A stretch of 64,000 bases of DNA from Liolophura sinensis (Eukaryota; Mollusca; Polyplacophora; Chitonida; Chitonidae). A program made the translations under genes and the position numbers. Location of the stretch: the NCBI RefSeq assembly GCF_032854445.1, contig NC_088300.1, positions 42,066,458-42,130,457 of the forward strand, read 5' to 3'. Position 1 is the stretch's first letter, and every line of letters begins with the position of its first letter. A model generated the notes under the pieces. That model worked only from the letters and a program-made list of their open reading frames with translations. It searched no databases and had not been told where the DNA came from. Below are positions 1-13,100 of this stretch, in pieces.

Positions 1-339
1 CACTCATGTACAGGCACATATGACTGGCCAAACGTCGACAATATCCTCGTAAATGTCGCCACCGTTGGACAAATGCGCCCGTCGTCAAGTGGGCGGGCAC
101 TTGGAACGAGACAGATTTCATTACATTCGCATCACTTATCTAAAACTGCGTTGCTATGGTGCAAAACAGTGGTTAGTATTGAGGAGAAACGTATTTCCAC
201 TGATATTTATGGAAACGGTCCGTGAAAACGACGCAGATAACTGGAAGAATACAGAATATATAAATATATTGTTTGTGGTGTGTCACTGTGTCATATCAAA
301 TTAGGTGATCTGTAGGGAGGTTGTCATAATCAGTGTGGC

Positions 340-760
340 CATCAGGTGGTAGGGTGGTATACTGTGACCTGGTAAAGTGTCACAGGCTGTCGGTGGTGCG
401 ATAATGGTGGTACAGTGGTGATCAGTGTGACGCTATCATGTGGTAGGCTGGTATATTATGGCCGGGTTAATGTTGTCACAGTGACATAGGCGGTCGGTGG
501 TGCGATAATGGTGGTACAATGATGGACAGTGTGACGCTATCATGCGGTAGGCTGGTACACTATGGCCGGGTTAATGTTATCACTGACATAGGCGGTCGGT
601 GGTGCGATAATGGTGGTACAGCGGTGACCAGTGTGACGCTATCATGCGGTGGGCTGGTATACTATGGCCGGGTTAATGTTATCACTGTGACATAGGCGGT
701 CGGTGGTGCGATAACGGTGGTACAATGGTGGTCAGTGTGACGCTTTCAGGCGTGGAAAAA
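340..760. repeat. 104-bp tandem repeat, about four copies
   Basis: The motif CGGTGGTGCGATAA recurs at 391, 495, 597 and 701 (spacing 104, 102, 104). It is followed each time by GTGTGACGCTATCA and a GGCCGGGTTAATGTT block. Copies differ by scattered substitutions and short indels. Confidence 0.93.
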
Positions 761-1119
761 CGTTTTCACTCAGTCACAGGCTGTCGGTGATCACATAATG
801 GTTGCTAAATACTGTGGTCTTACAAAGGTTGTCAGTTTGGTACAACGATATTTTTTCTGGCGTGAGGTGGGGGGATGTTAGTTCACCAATAAAATGTTAC
901 ACTAAAATGAGTACCTGGACACACTGGCTTAACTGAAGGATCTACATGCATTTGTTGTGCTGGTCTCGGTGCGAGTGGTGTGAGATGCTTGCGATATATC
1001 TGGTAACATAGGCAACTTAAAAAAAGAAATTCTACCTTGTGTCTCGGCCTCACTCTGTATGCAATATCTCATCAGTGTTAGTTTTCCAGGACAGGTGTTT
1101 TTTGTGTTCTTTTTTTCAT

Positions 1120-1125
1120 TTTATT
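1120..1125 (-). promoter_or_regulatory. candidate polyadenylation signal of the IgGFc-type gene
   Basis: AATAAA on the minus strand, about 320 nt beyond the stop codon. This is position only; no cleavage site is visible. Confidence 0.3.
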
Positions 1126-1444
1126 TTGTTTTAGTAATTATCGACTGAATCTATAGTGCAAATCATCCAACCTTAGTAACTGCTCCTTGATTTCGTAGAT
1201 TCTGTGTGCAGTTATGTACAAGCTCATTTCACCGGTAAGAATACGTTTTCAGTTTTCCTGTTATGCAAGGGTGACATTTAACATCAAGTATTAATAAAAG
1301 GAAGGAAGATAAAGACTGTCGATCCAACAGGCTGTAAGTCACAAAATATCATCAAATGATAAAAGGCTGTCCAGTTCAGATCACAGCGTATCATTGTTTT
1401 GAAAACGTGTATGCACAACCTATTGGATGGGGAGCCGTTTATGG

Positions 1445-2313
1445 CTAAGACACAAACGGTGTGATACGCGTGCTTCGAATGCCGCGTCTTCTCTTGAGGA
1501 AGTCATGCAGAAGGCAGCTTCCAATCAGAAGCAGTATGGCGCCGATGGCCACAGTAAGCGACGCAATCACCGCGATAATATTGCTATCGACGCCCTCTGT
1601 TGTGTTATCAGAGGTGGCGCTGTTGCTATCTGAACCCACAACTGCCAGTTTTAATTCGTACTCGGTGGTGTCTTCGTCCACCAAGCCGTCGTTGTCATCG
1701 TCTATTTCATTAAACAGCTCTTCATCAACTGCTCCATCACAGTCGTTATCCAGCCCATCACCTAGTCCACCATCAGTCGCTTGCGTCGGAAAACAGGCGT
1801 CGTACAAGCTTGCCATTCGCATTCCTAATGGACGAAAACCATATTCACTTTGGTAACTGGCGTAGGCACAAAAGGAACGAGTAGGGACGGCATGGTCCAA
1901 ATCATGGAAACCGGTGGCTATGGAATCTGCCGCGATGATCGTATAGCTTTTTTGTTCCACAAAAAAGGATAAAAGATTTCTTAAAGAGACCTTCTGACCA
2001 TCCAGGAGGAAACCTTCCGTATCGTGCGACGGATTTATCGCTCTCAGACAAACCCAGCTACACGAATCGTTCAAGGCGAAAGTATAATGGTTCAAGTATT
2101 GCTCCACCGGCGGTACGAAAAACATCTGGCTCTGAGTAGCACTGCTCTCTGGTGGACGAGACAAGCCTGTCTGCAGCACTAGGGCACTCGTACTGGCACT
2201 GAGGTACACGAATGACTGCTGGTAAAAGGATAACGTCAGTGGCGTCAGAGGCGTTATAGCGTGTGTCGTAACACCGTTAGTGGAATGGACTGTTAGAGTA
2301 CTGTTACTTCTCA
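1445..2313 (-). CDS. IgGFc-type gene exon 5 (end of ectodomain, metal-binding stretch, membrane helix, stop)
   Basis: The terminal coding exon, 289 codons including stop, follows the acceptor GTGTCTGTTTCAG. It encodes VPPVEQYLNHYTF, then a Cys-containing linker, the acidic repeats DNDCDGAVDEE and DDDNDGLVDED, a Ser/Thr-rich juxtamembrane stem, the helix IIAVIASLTVAIGAILLLIG, and a basic cytoplasmic tail of about 20 residues ending in PFVS. Confidence 0.93.
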
Positions 2314-4092
2314 CTGAAACAGACACAAAAGTTAATGGTGAGTAAGTCATACTGATATTGTATATACACGGTTCACAGCATACTCGTTACAGCGCATGTG
2401 TCAGAGCTAAACAAGCTGGACTCTTTAAGCCTGTGCGACGCACGTATTGGCTCGTTTAAGATTAGCCTCACTAATGACTTCCAGCGCGAACCTGATATTC
2501 ATCGATAATCGATTTTTTGGGATAAAATTGTTTCCTATGCCCAGTAAAATCATACTGCCCACACATATACTTTAGATAAAGAGAATGTATGTGTAGCAAG
2601 TAACAAACAGAAGCACAGGTTAGGACAAGAGTGTTTATCTTTTCCGACATCACTCCCTGTTTCATCACAGTGAGCCCAGTGACCTTGGCGTTGTTCAAGA
2701 TTTCTGTATAAAATTTGTTAGTGGTGACAGCGGCGTATGTGATCACAACAACACTCGAGCAAAAGGGAATACGCTCGATGAAAATTAATATAAAAGCGCT
2801 GTTACCCGACAACCAAAGAGAACAAATGAATAAGATTATATACTAAATCAGTATTAAGGACATACAATGAAACAGAGATAAATCACCAAAGCCCCTAAAA
2901 CGGTTATTTCTTCAACGAAAACACCGTGCAATCCAATCAGGGTGTAAACATTAGTGTACCATTCAGCCAAAGCATTAAAACAGCACTAAAAAGAAAGAAG
3001 TGAAGATACATGGTGTAATCCTAAACACAACCACTGCAAACACTGCAACAAAAGAGAGGAAATACAGTGTATAACCTTCAACTAAAACAGGGCACTATAA
3101 AATGGAATTGTATGAAATGAAAAATATCGTCTACCATAAACATAGCCACTGCAAACATTGCAACGAAACAAAGGAAGTACAGTTTAAAATCTTCAACTAA
3201 AATAGGGCACTATAAAACTGCAATGAATGAAATGAAGATTTAGCATGAATAAACGGAAACACTGAAAATACTAGCCATGGCGCAGAGGGCATTGTGCTAT
3301 GTATTTACACAACGCCAAACGGCTCTCTGCAATACTTTCCAATACAGACAACACATTGTGTTTCTTCGCCTTTACACTAAAGCATATCGCATCCTATAAC
3401 CAAAGGCTTCAGATAAGTGCAATACTTAACATATTCATCATGGATGTACCGCTGTAACAAGATATGGTCGCTGTTATTCCTACTAGATAACTAAACGGCT
3501 ACCATAAAGGTAACAAAATGAAGATTGATTAAGTATTCCATTTCTATATGACCTTCATTAGCGGATATCATGTGGTATATGTACCAATTATAATTATGGC
3601 ACGTCGATTTTCAGGAGAATGATCTAGACAACAAAGGAAAGAAGGGCCCCTTTAGCCACTGTAATTATAATCAGGTATTACAAAGTACATTTCCCTTCCC
3701 CCGTGTCTTCTAAAAATATCAATATAGCGGATAGGCACTGTGTATTTGAAGACCTGTTTAATTAATAAATGTGGTATACAGGCTATATGGTGAAAGAAGT
3801 CCAAAATCATGTCAGCCGCTCACGATATAATGCATGCAATGCCGTTGTCAAGGGACTAAATGAGAAGCCTTCTTCAACTGACAATATGACAGAAATGACA
3901 AATATTATTGCTTGAAGTCTGTTTGGGGATCATTTCTCTTGTCAACATCGATCCTTACAATGCGGCTCACCGTCATACTGGTGTTAAAACACATTAGTCT
4001 TGTTTACCAGTAATAAAAATATCAGTCTTCAATAATCTCCACCTTTAACTTTTCGTTATTTGAATTTATATGTTTTTAACTTTTGTTAAAAA

Positions 4093-4134
<42 letters not shown>

Positions 4135-7100
4135 GAAAACAAACTTGATTATTTTCAAAGAAATGAAAGGAGACATATTTTAAAGCATTATTCATATATC
4201 GTATTACAATTATTTCAATCGACATTTCCTATGAGTTTGGTTAATTATTATCTGAGTGTAGTTTTACTGGGGATTTTAGAAATTTTCCACGACCTAGCTG
4301 ACTCTTCAAACCACATTAAGCCATCCATTTCCCCAGTATATGTTGTTTTTAAACACCTGGATCAGATTATACTGTGTACATATATAGCTAAGGTGGACAG
4401 CCTGGCAACAACCGCAGGCCAATATGGACGAGGTGAGGTTATACAGTAACTCTCATTTATGTATACACTTACCAACTAAAAGCTGTGATGAGGGCTCACG
4501 CTCTGGCGGCCATGATGCATTGGGCTTCAAAGTCGGCAAGAATGCAAATAGTAACCGGTATACACCGTTGTTAAACCACCGTCTAGCGCCATCAGTGGGA
4601 GACCAGGGGTAGCCAGAAACGAGATATTCACAACTGAAAGTGTCTTTATCCTACCGATCATGTAGCTTGATTTCAGGCATTAAAATATGTTTTGCGTATT
4701 TATTTAGACAGAGGGAATTAATTTACCGACTCTGTCTCTGCATGCATGCAACATGAACGGCCCTTGGGGAAATGCCATATTACTTAATCAATACATGCAG
4801 GTAAGTTTTCAGCGAAATACTACACCACTATGGTGATTACTGGCGGATTTTTGCTTAACTGCACTCCATGGCATTTGTAAATCTCATCCAACATAAAAGA
4901 TGCTCGGGGTTTGTACGCATGATAGACTCGTACATTTCATGCTGAATTTGGCACATAGTAGTACTCTACAGCGGGCACACCCAGACACCAAATGTAGACT
5001 TTCACATGTGTGGCGGCCTATACGGTGAGGTGTACGGATACTGTGGTCACGATTGTAAAGGTCGCCCTCCGCGTCTACCAGGGTAACTATTTACTAAGTC
5101 ATACAAAGATGAAAAGCTAGGAAAATGTCGATAAGTAACAACAGTTTAATTAGTCTGTATAAGCAGCGCCATGCTGTCCAACACAGCGGTAAAGGATCAT
5201 TTTTGTTCAGGAAAATCTATACTACAGACAACAGCTCTGGGGAGGTGGCATAGTTATGGTTTCTACCATGCGCAGAGAGCGAATCGTGACACGACCTTGA
5301 ACACATGCGGGTTACTAGCCCACCGTCCATTGATCGCTTTACGAAAGCAGAATAGTGATATGCATATATTAAACACAATACAAAATACACATTTTACAAG
5401 GCAAAGTCACATAGCAGTATCAAAGTCAGGAGACAACGGGATCAAACAGTTGTCGGGTCATACCAAAGACGTTAGAAATGGTACTTGCTGCTGCCTCGCT
5501 TGGCCTTCAACAGATGAGATGTTACAGCAAGGAGAAACACGACTCAGCCTAATGTGACTGGGTGGGTGTCATGTCTAGTGTCTGATACTTCAGTGGCGGC
5601 AGCACTTTGCCGGCATGGGCCCGCCCTGCCTCAAGAAGACAATATATGTACACACACCTGATAATTCCTCGTCGTCCTATGGCCGATAAATTGTAAAGTA
5701 CGACGAAGATTAACTACAAGCACACATACATATATTACATATAGCAGTACATGCTTAGTTGTGTTACACTATATGTGTGCTACAGTATATGCGTCTTTGT
5801 CAAATAGAATTTTCAAGGGTTAATCAGGGTCAATGAATCAGAACGTGTATGGAAAATGATGTCCCAATATCCACGACTTGCCCTGGATTATTCATACAGT
5901 AAAAGTATGTACACTTCCTCACAGGTTAAGAGCAAGTTACGCCAAGTCAGTCCAACCATTTATATTCATACACAAAGAAAGGAATAATCGCAGTATGAGG
6001 TCAATAGCCACAGACGGGAAACATTTGACAATTACATACTTTTAATGGAGTCAATGCGATGAAGTTAACTACCGGTATTTCTGATAAAGTTATTTCTGCC
6101 GAATGCCAAGTCAGTCAGCCGAAGGAAAAGATAAATCCGAACATTATTCACCGATATAATCACCGAACTGGAAGCCATTATTTCGCATTATTATACAAGA
6201 AAAAATCGATTTAAACACACGACCAGTCTACTTACTATCTCCAAATCATATGTTGAAAAGAGGCTGTCTTATTACTTAAATCCTCCAAGCGTTTGGAAAT
6301 TTTGTGTCATTTTCTTCATCCCGTCGCGAATCTATTCGTCGCGAATCTATTCTTCACCAAGTGGATCATTTGTTCTCTTTCTGGTCATGCATACCAGGCT
6401 ATACCAAGTATAGTATTTTTCACGCGATGAAGTTATACCCATTCTAGGACGGTTAAACTGTTATGAACCACTGAAAAACAGTACTGAGTCATGATTAAAT
6501 TGTTTTTCGAGACTTAATCAAATTGTATTGAGTGATTAAAAAAGTTTTTTTTAAAAACACTGTTTTTTTTCAGTGTATGACAATAATCAAACAGAATTGT
6601 ATGAACCACAGACCTCGAGGTTTTCCGTCCCGGAATATTGCGAGATACTCGAGGTTTATTAATTTGTTTCACCCTATCCAGCATACACCTTACAGCATAT
6701 GTGTCGATCCATACGTTCGTTTTACATTACTACTACCACAAGTAAATTCTGTACAGAAATCTTGAACGATGTGGAGGTCACCGGAGTCACGGTGATGAGG
6801 CAGGAAGTGGTGTCAGAAAACACAATATGTGTCTCAACTTTTCTTTCTATAAATACATTATACTTTATCTAAAGTATGTTCAACACGATTCTACCGATCA
6901 CCTGACACAGTTTCATTGATGAAAGTTGAGTATAGTTCCGCGCAAGGACACCAGTGATAGGGCTAAGCCTAAGCGTGCCCACGTACGTCGCACAGGCTCC
7001 AAAGGTTACGCTTGGCTAGTGGTGGCAGTGATGTAAAGTGAACGTAAAGACTGGAACATGTGCTGTATGTTACTCTCCCTATGCAGAGGACGGTAGCCGT

Positions 7101-10100
7101 AAGTCTATTCCGGTATTTAACCGGTAGGTTAGGAGGGTCTGGTTTAGAGAGACTAGCTGTACGTATGCTTGGGGTTTAAAGTCGTATTTAATAATTTTTC
7201 AGTCATATGACGACGAGGAGCCATGCGGTGTGTGTATATACATTGTGTCTTCATGTGGCAGGGAGAGTCCATGGCGCCAAAGTGCTGCCCCCACATGAGC
7301 TGTAAGGAGTAAGGCGAGAAACCGGCGTAACACAGGCTTAATGTGCGCCGTCAATTAGATTAGCGCTATTTTGGCAGTATTTGTTGTTGACTAACAAACT
7401 GTTGGACCATTGCGAAATCAACATGTCGTTTCGCTTCAACGCGTAAATATTTCATTTGACCAGCGGAATCGCAGAATTAAACAGAACTCGCACTGTGTAT
7501 AAAACCTTCATTGTAAAAAGAAGACCTTCAATTAACTGATCGGCAACATCGTAACCTCAACTTTGCACCTCCAGGTAAAATGTTTTAAATTCCACTCAAA
7601 CGTCCATACCCGTGCACTAAATTTCCCTCCCCTCCCGTATACCTGAATAAATTGACGAATATTTCTTCTGCATTATAAATTTAGCAATACCAGACAACAG
7701 AGAACAAGAGATATTATGAGCTCAATGATAAATGCATGCATATTACATGCGTGGATGAACAGGTCTCATCAGTTTAGGGCATACATTCTTCATCATTAAA
7801 GGTCATCGATGATATGGGGTGCACTTATACCAGAGATACACTCAAAAATTAATCTGTTGATTTTAACAGAAAGTCTGTCATCTGAGTGCTATTACAGAAG
7901 ATTATTCCGTTAACTACACAGATATTCTATTAATTCAACATATAGATTCTACCAGACTAACGTGATATTATGTTGAATATGACACAGCATTATGTTATAA
8001 TAACAGCAGGACTCAAGCAAAAGGCTTTCTGTTAAAATTAACAGATTCATTTTTTGACAGTAATTTCTTCATCCCATCATGGTATCGGTTTACCGGCATT
8101 TATGGTGGGTAGTTTATGTTCAGTTGAAAAAAAATGTGGCATTTATCGACCAATTAAATCCCAAGCGAAGACGATTTTGTGGACTAGTCAGAATCACCGC
8201 CTCAAATGCGCAAGGCAGACTTGAGGTCACATGATCACATAAGGTGGATTTAGAAACATGTCCAGTATGATCCTGTGCTCAGAGATTTCACTGCATGACC
8301 AAGTTCAGACTAACATATGACTGGATCGAAATACTTACAATACTGACTACATGTAATGGATCGCCTGCCGCAAGGCGATGTAAAAATGGTTTACATAGCG
8401 AAGGTGATACGCAGCCGCCGTGGAAGGTCATAGGCTGGAAAGCCCCCCCCCCCCCCCCCCCCCTCCTTCAACAAGGATAAAGTAGGGATTTACACCAGTA
8501 TTCAAGAGTATTTCACTTAAATGACGATAGTTAGCTCTGTTTGGATTGAACTGACCACATCACACAATGATTTCTTTTTCACTGGCTGAGAACAAACTAC
8601 TAAACAGTCTTAAATCTAAGCTTGCTTTGTGGACGGTTGCATATTCATGAAGGGGCCTCCGTGCTCAGTTGGTTAGCGCGCTAGCGTAGCGTAATGACCC
8701 AGGAGCCTCTCACCAATGTGGTCGCTGTGAGTTCAAGTCCAGCGCATGCTAGATTCCTCTCCAGCCGTAAGTGGGAAGGTTTGGCAGCAACCTGCGGATG
8801 GTCGTGGGTTTCCCCGGGCTCTGCCCGGTTTCCACCCACCATAATGCTGGCCGCCGTGGTATAAGTGAAATATTCTTGAGTACGGCGTAAAACACCAATC
8901 AAATAAATAAAATAAATGGACATATTCATGAAAACAAACAAACAAAAAGAAACAAGCGAATCCGAACCCATGACTGAGATGCTTCACGGGCTCCAGAATC
9001 GTGCATACTCAACTGAGCAGCAAACAGAGCTGTAGCAAAGGATAATTTGCGAGTGAAAAGAAAAAATATACAAATTAACAAAAAAACTATGACGGACATA
9101 CCGATAATTCTTGTGGAAAAGTTGGCCTCATTGCTCGGGGGAACGAGAACAAACTTTTTGCCCCAGGTATTAGCAGGTAACACCATCTCAGAGACAAATT
9201 GCTTACTATGGTTGTCCATCAACTGACCAACCCAAACCGCCACCGGCTGATCTGACGTCACAGTAAGACCACTCGGGTTCTCTCCACCCCACAGCAAAAA
9301 TGTCTGGTAAGCACTTAGCTGAATCTGTAGAGTTTCACCGTCTTCCAGGTAAGTCCCTGATGAAAGTCCGGATATCAACGCTGCGTCCCCGGAAATGTTG
9401 ACGGTAGTGTTAGTAAAGGAGGCCCCGATGGCTACCATCGATGTAACCGGGGAGTCTGACGTGCCCAGCAGCAAAGAGTAATCTGTACCTAAGACGTCCC
9501 GTGGCAATGCGAGGCAGGTATCCGTGAAATTAGTGTAAGTCATTACGATGCTGACATCTGCCGAGGCTGTTACCAGCACACCTGCAGCAAAGGGGGAAAC
9601 TGTAATTAAGGTGGAAAACCTATGGCAAGTTTCGTTAATGAATGCATGGATCAAACGGCACAAAACATGTGTATATGTAGGTACAATGAGGACGAATTCT
9701 ACCATACCCTTTATTTTGAATGCCGCTTGTTTGAAGCAGTAAATCAGAGGGCAGTGTAATGAAGGTTGATTTTCTGGGCTCGGTAAGGTAGGAAAGGTTA
9801 AGGGCCAGTGTTTAACCTTGGGGTAGACAAGCTGATATGGATACCGTCTGGTACCTGAGGAATGACCTCCAGAGTAACACTGCTGCTGGGCTCAGTGTCA
9901 AAGGCGGTGAGGAGGAATTCCCGGCCCTTTGTATCCGGGACGTTACCTGAGACAGCAAAACAAACCAACTGCACTCATGGGTCCTTGTTATTTATAGAAA
10001 GGATTAAAAGTTAATAAGATAATTGTTATACTATTACTTCCATGCAGTACTGTACATCGTGCCATCAATATACAGGCTTACAAATTTTATAACAGAAACC

Positions 10101-13100
10101 AAAGCAATTAATAGATTCATTTGGACAAAACATGCAGAAAAATATGCAAGATTTGGATGTCTATCTGTGCCTGTGTTCTGCACAGTTCCATTTATTATTT
10201 GATACTACAATTCTCTTCTTTAGACTAGAACAAAACTCATTTCACATTGAATAAACGACTCATGTAGGCTGTATATCTTCAATTTGGTGAGTTGATTTCA
10301 TGAGAAAAAAATTTCTTATTGCGTTTAGTGTCAAGACGAACTAGTTAGAGGTGTAAATCGATGAAAAAAAGACAGAATGATGGTCAATAAACAAGATCCC
10401 TGTCGCGTGCGATTCAAGTAATTACAAAGAGGCTCAGCTTACATTATACTCCATGAGACGAGCAATGTCAGAAATAGCATAATGACAAAACAGCCACATG
10501 CTGTGTGTTAAGTGCGAGAAACTCAAATCAAAGGAAAACTAGCTTTCAAGCCGCGCTTTCCATACAGAATTGCTCCCATCTTCATCAAGTCCACCAAGCA
10601 ACCATCCTGGCCACGTTCATGAAAAAAAAAGACTGTCCGCTTACTCAGAAGTGCTCGCTGCTTGTACGTTTACAACGCAAACAAAAAGAGGCGAAGCTTG
10701 CGAAAAGGGGACTGTGATCAACAATAAAAACTGGAAAGGTTTGCTCTTTCCTCATGGTTAAGGACCCTTTCGTCTTGAAATGTACATAACGTAGTGCTTT
10801 TCAAGATGTATATGAAGAGTCAACATGCCGGAGGTCCATGGACAAAGGAACAAGCGAATGTAGAAATATGAAAAAGATGAAAAAGACCTTCAGCCCCATC
10901 CAATAAATCTCCAAGGGAAGTCAAATGAGGATCGTTGCGGCTGCTACTTACTTAGCTATACAGCTCGTTGACAGTACGATGTGTTTACTTTGTTGCAATG
11001 CAATAAAACTGTGCACTTGTAAAGACTCAAATAAACCGAACCTGGCAGAAATATCAAGGCAATCTATTCATTTATCGTATCTAGTAAGTTTTAAAAGACA
11101 TTTATTCCCAAACGACAAATAACTGGTTATAGAAATTTATACAATGGTTAACTAACTCAATGCCATACAATTATTTAAAAAAATGGCCTTGCATCAAATA
11201 ATAAGCTTGCGACTTATTGGACACGCAAGAGATGGTCGAACAACACGTCAAGCTTTCTCTTTCACATGGCACGCTATGTATATCTTACCCCATGCTCGTA
11301 GGCACAGAACAATATAGTCTGACAATGAATAACAAACACATCTGAAGAAACTTTTCCATCACTTCTGATAATACGCGACCCACAAAACACACTGTGTGGC
11401 AGAGCTCTATGATTTGGATCAGACAGGTGATGTAGTTAGAAAACAATCATATGACAATACTAGTATTCCTCTTTTGAATTGTAATCCGAGTTGGTTTGTG
11501 TTTGCAATAAGTTCAAAAAGTAGGACGAAATTTTACTGAAGATTTTACCGTTTGATTACTTCAGGACGTTTAGCAAAGGCTTGGTACACTAAACGCATTT
11601 CTTTTGTTAGAAACATAAGATCTAACTTGGTTACATGTATGGCCGTGTAACCAAACGCATCAGTTATTCAATATGAATGTTTTAGACATACAAAGACTTT
11701 GCGTAGAAAAAAAAGCACTCTACCTATACGAACTTAATTTTGAGTGACTTTTCGAACACGTTATAAAACACATCTGTTTGGTTTTAGCTCATAATCACGA
11801 TCGGGTAATCAAAAATTGCGACGTGATTGTATATACAGCGGCAGCCAGTAATACATTCTTACGTTATTTTGGAAAAGACCATAGCGTAACACCTAACGTG
11901 CTACTGACGTCATCGGTTTTAAGCCCAGTAGACTTTTAAGCTCGATTGTGATTCTTTGCTAAAACGAAATACCGGCATCATTATAAATTGGTCTTGGTAA
12001 ATGTTCTTTTCCAAAAAAATATCGTCTTGGTCAGTTCATAAACACCTGTCCAATCTTCAACGCACACACAGACTGTTTCGTTGTGTTTTACGTGATTCTT
12101 CCGAAACCAAAAAGTATTTGTTCTGCATGTCTCTTTGTCCACTCCCTGTTGTAAGCTCATGGAAAGCAACTGTGTTGTGCTTTCCATGTTGAATGAAAAC
12201 TCAACAAACTCTAAAAGTTGAAACAGAATGACATTAAACAAGATTCGATTCTGATGAATTTTGCACTTTGTTACCAAATATCACACCGTTCGAATTCGGC
12301 TTGACCGAACTTTTGCGAGGCGAGCAATGTAAAGTTAGACAAGTACGGTGGTTAACAAGAAAACGTAAAAGCTTCTTTTTACCTGTATAAGAAGGTGGCG
12401 CCATGACTAGAACCAGAAACGCTGATGGGAAGAAAAACACAGGTTATGAGCTTAAAATGAGTCGTGTATAAAAAAAAAGCTTTTGGCACATCTATATGTT
12501 TCCTGAGTAACAGATAACAGAGTAATATATAAATATGCAACAGCTTACCAATTTTAGAAACACGCCTTGACTCGATTTTAAGCTTTACAATTGTCACCTA
12601 TTCAGTGACTTCTTTGCAATCGTATTGTGTGATTTACAAACAATAAATAAATTCAAACTTTAACTCCAAATCTATCGGGTCTTTTACATACCCTCACACA
12701 GAAGATCACTGTCACTAACGGCATACACTTTTTATAAGTACTGGCTTATGAGTCAATGCTTTATCTTACTTGGGATCCACAACGGACTGCAGACGGCTTT
12801 AACCACTCCGTCATGGCGCATCTTCTCCTCATGTTACATGGCCTTGAACTTCATGTAAGGCGAATTCTCCCAGTCGGCTTCATCGTCGTTGTTGTTGTGC
12901 ATGTCTCAGCCATCCAGGCATGAGTTAATCCTGCAGATAGCAGATGGACTACCTGTTATAATCAAGGCTTATATCGGCAGGTTTGATTAGTATTTCATAC
13001 TCAACAACAAGGTTGGATGTCATTGATCTTGGGAGGTTGTTAAAATAAAAAAGATCTTACAAAGGTGCTAAAATTGTCCAGCAAAAAAAGTATAGGATTT

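Larger units (their letters stand above)
1..1444. other. 3' flank of the IgGFc-type gene
   Basis: No coding sequence is recognised. It contains a 104-bp tandem repeat (340-760) and a T-rich stretch near 1100 that may hold the 3' end of the minus-strand transcript. The small plus-strand reading frame at 53-304 has no recognisable features. Confidence 0.5.
2314..9101 (-). other. intron 4 of the IgGFc-type gene
   Basis: A 6.8-kb intron. It holds two coding-like fragments in opposite orientation (about 2640-2760 minus, about 6690-6840 plus), a 38-base poly(A) tract, two copies of a dispersed repeat, a TA-flanked MITE, a 21-base poly(C) run and a full-length SINE. Between these, including 2820-4090 and 4140-5540, I see only AT-rich sequence without gene signals. 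Confidence 0.75.

Noticed and set aside
1461-1856. 131-codon plus-strand frame
   Set aside because: It is the antisense shadow of exon 5 of the IgGFc-type gene; its Ser-rich product comes from the acidic repeat on the other strand.
8652-8760. tRNA gene
   Set aside because: The tRNA-like head belongs to the SINE and does not fold as a cloverleaf that I can support. The same applies to copies at 31797, 57881 and 62215.
8681-8987. Minus-strand frames joined to exon 4 of the IgGFc-type gene
   Set aside because: They are SINE antisense sequence; exon 4 ends at a strong GTATGT donor at 9101.
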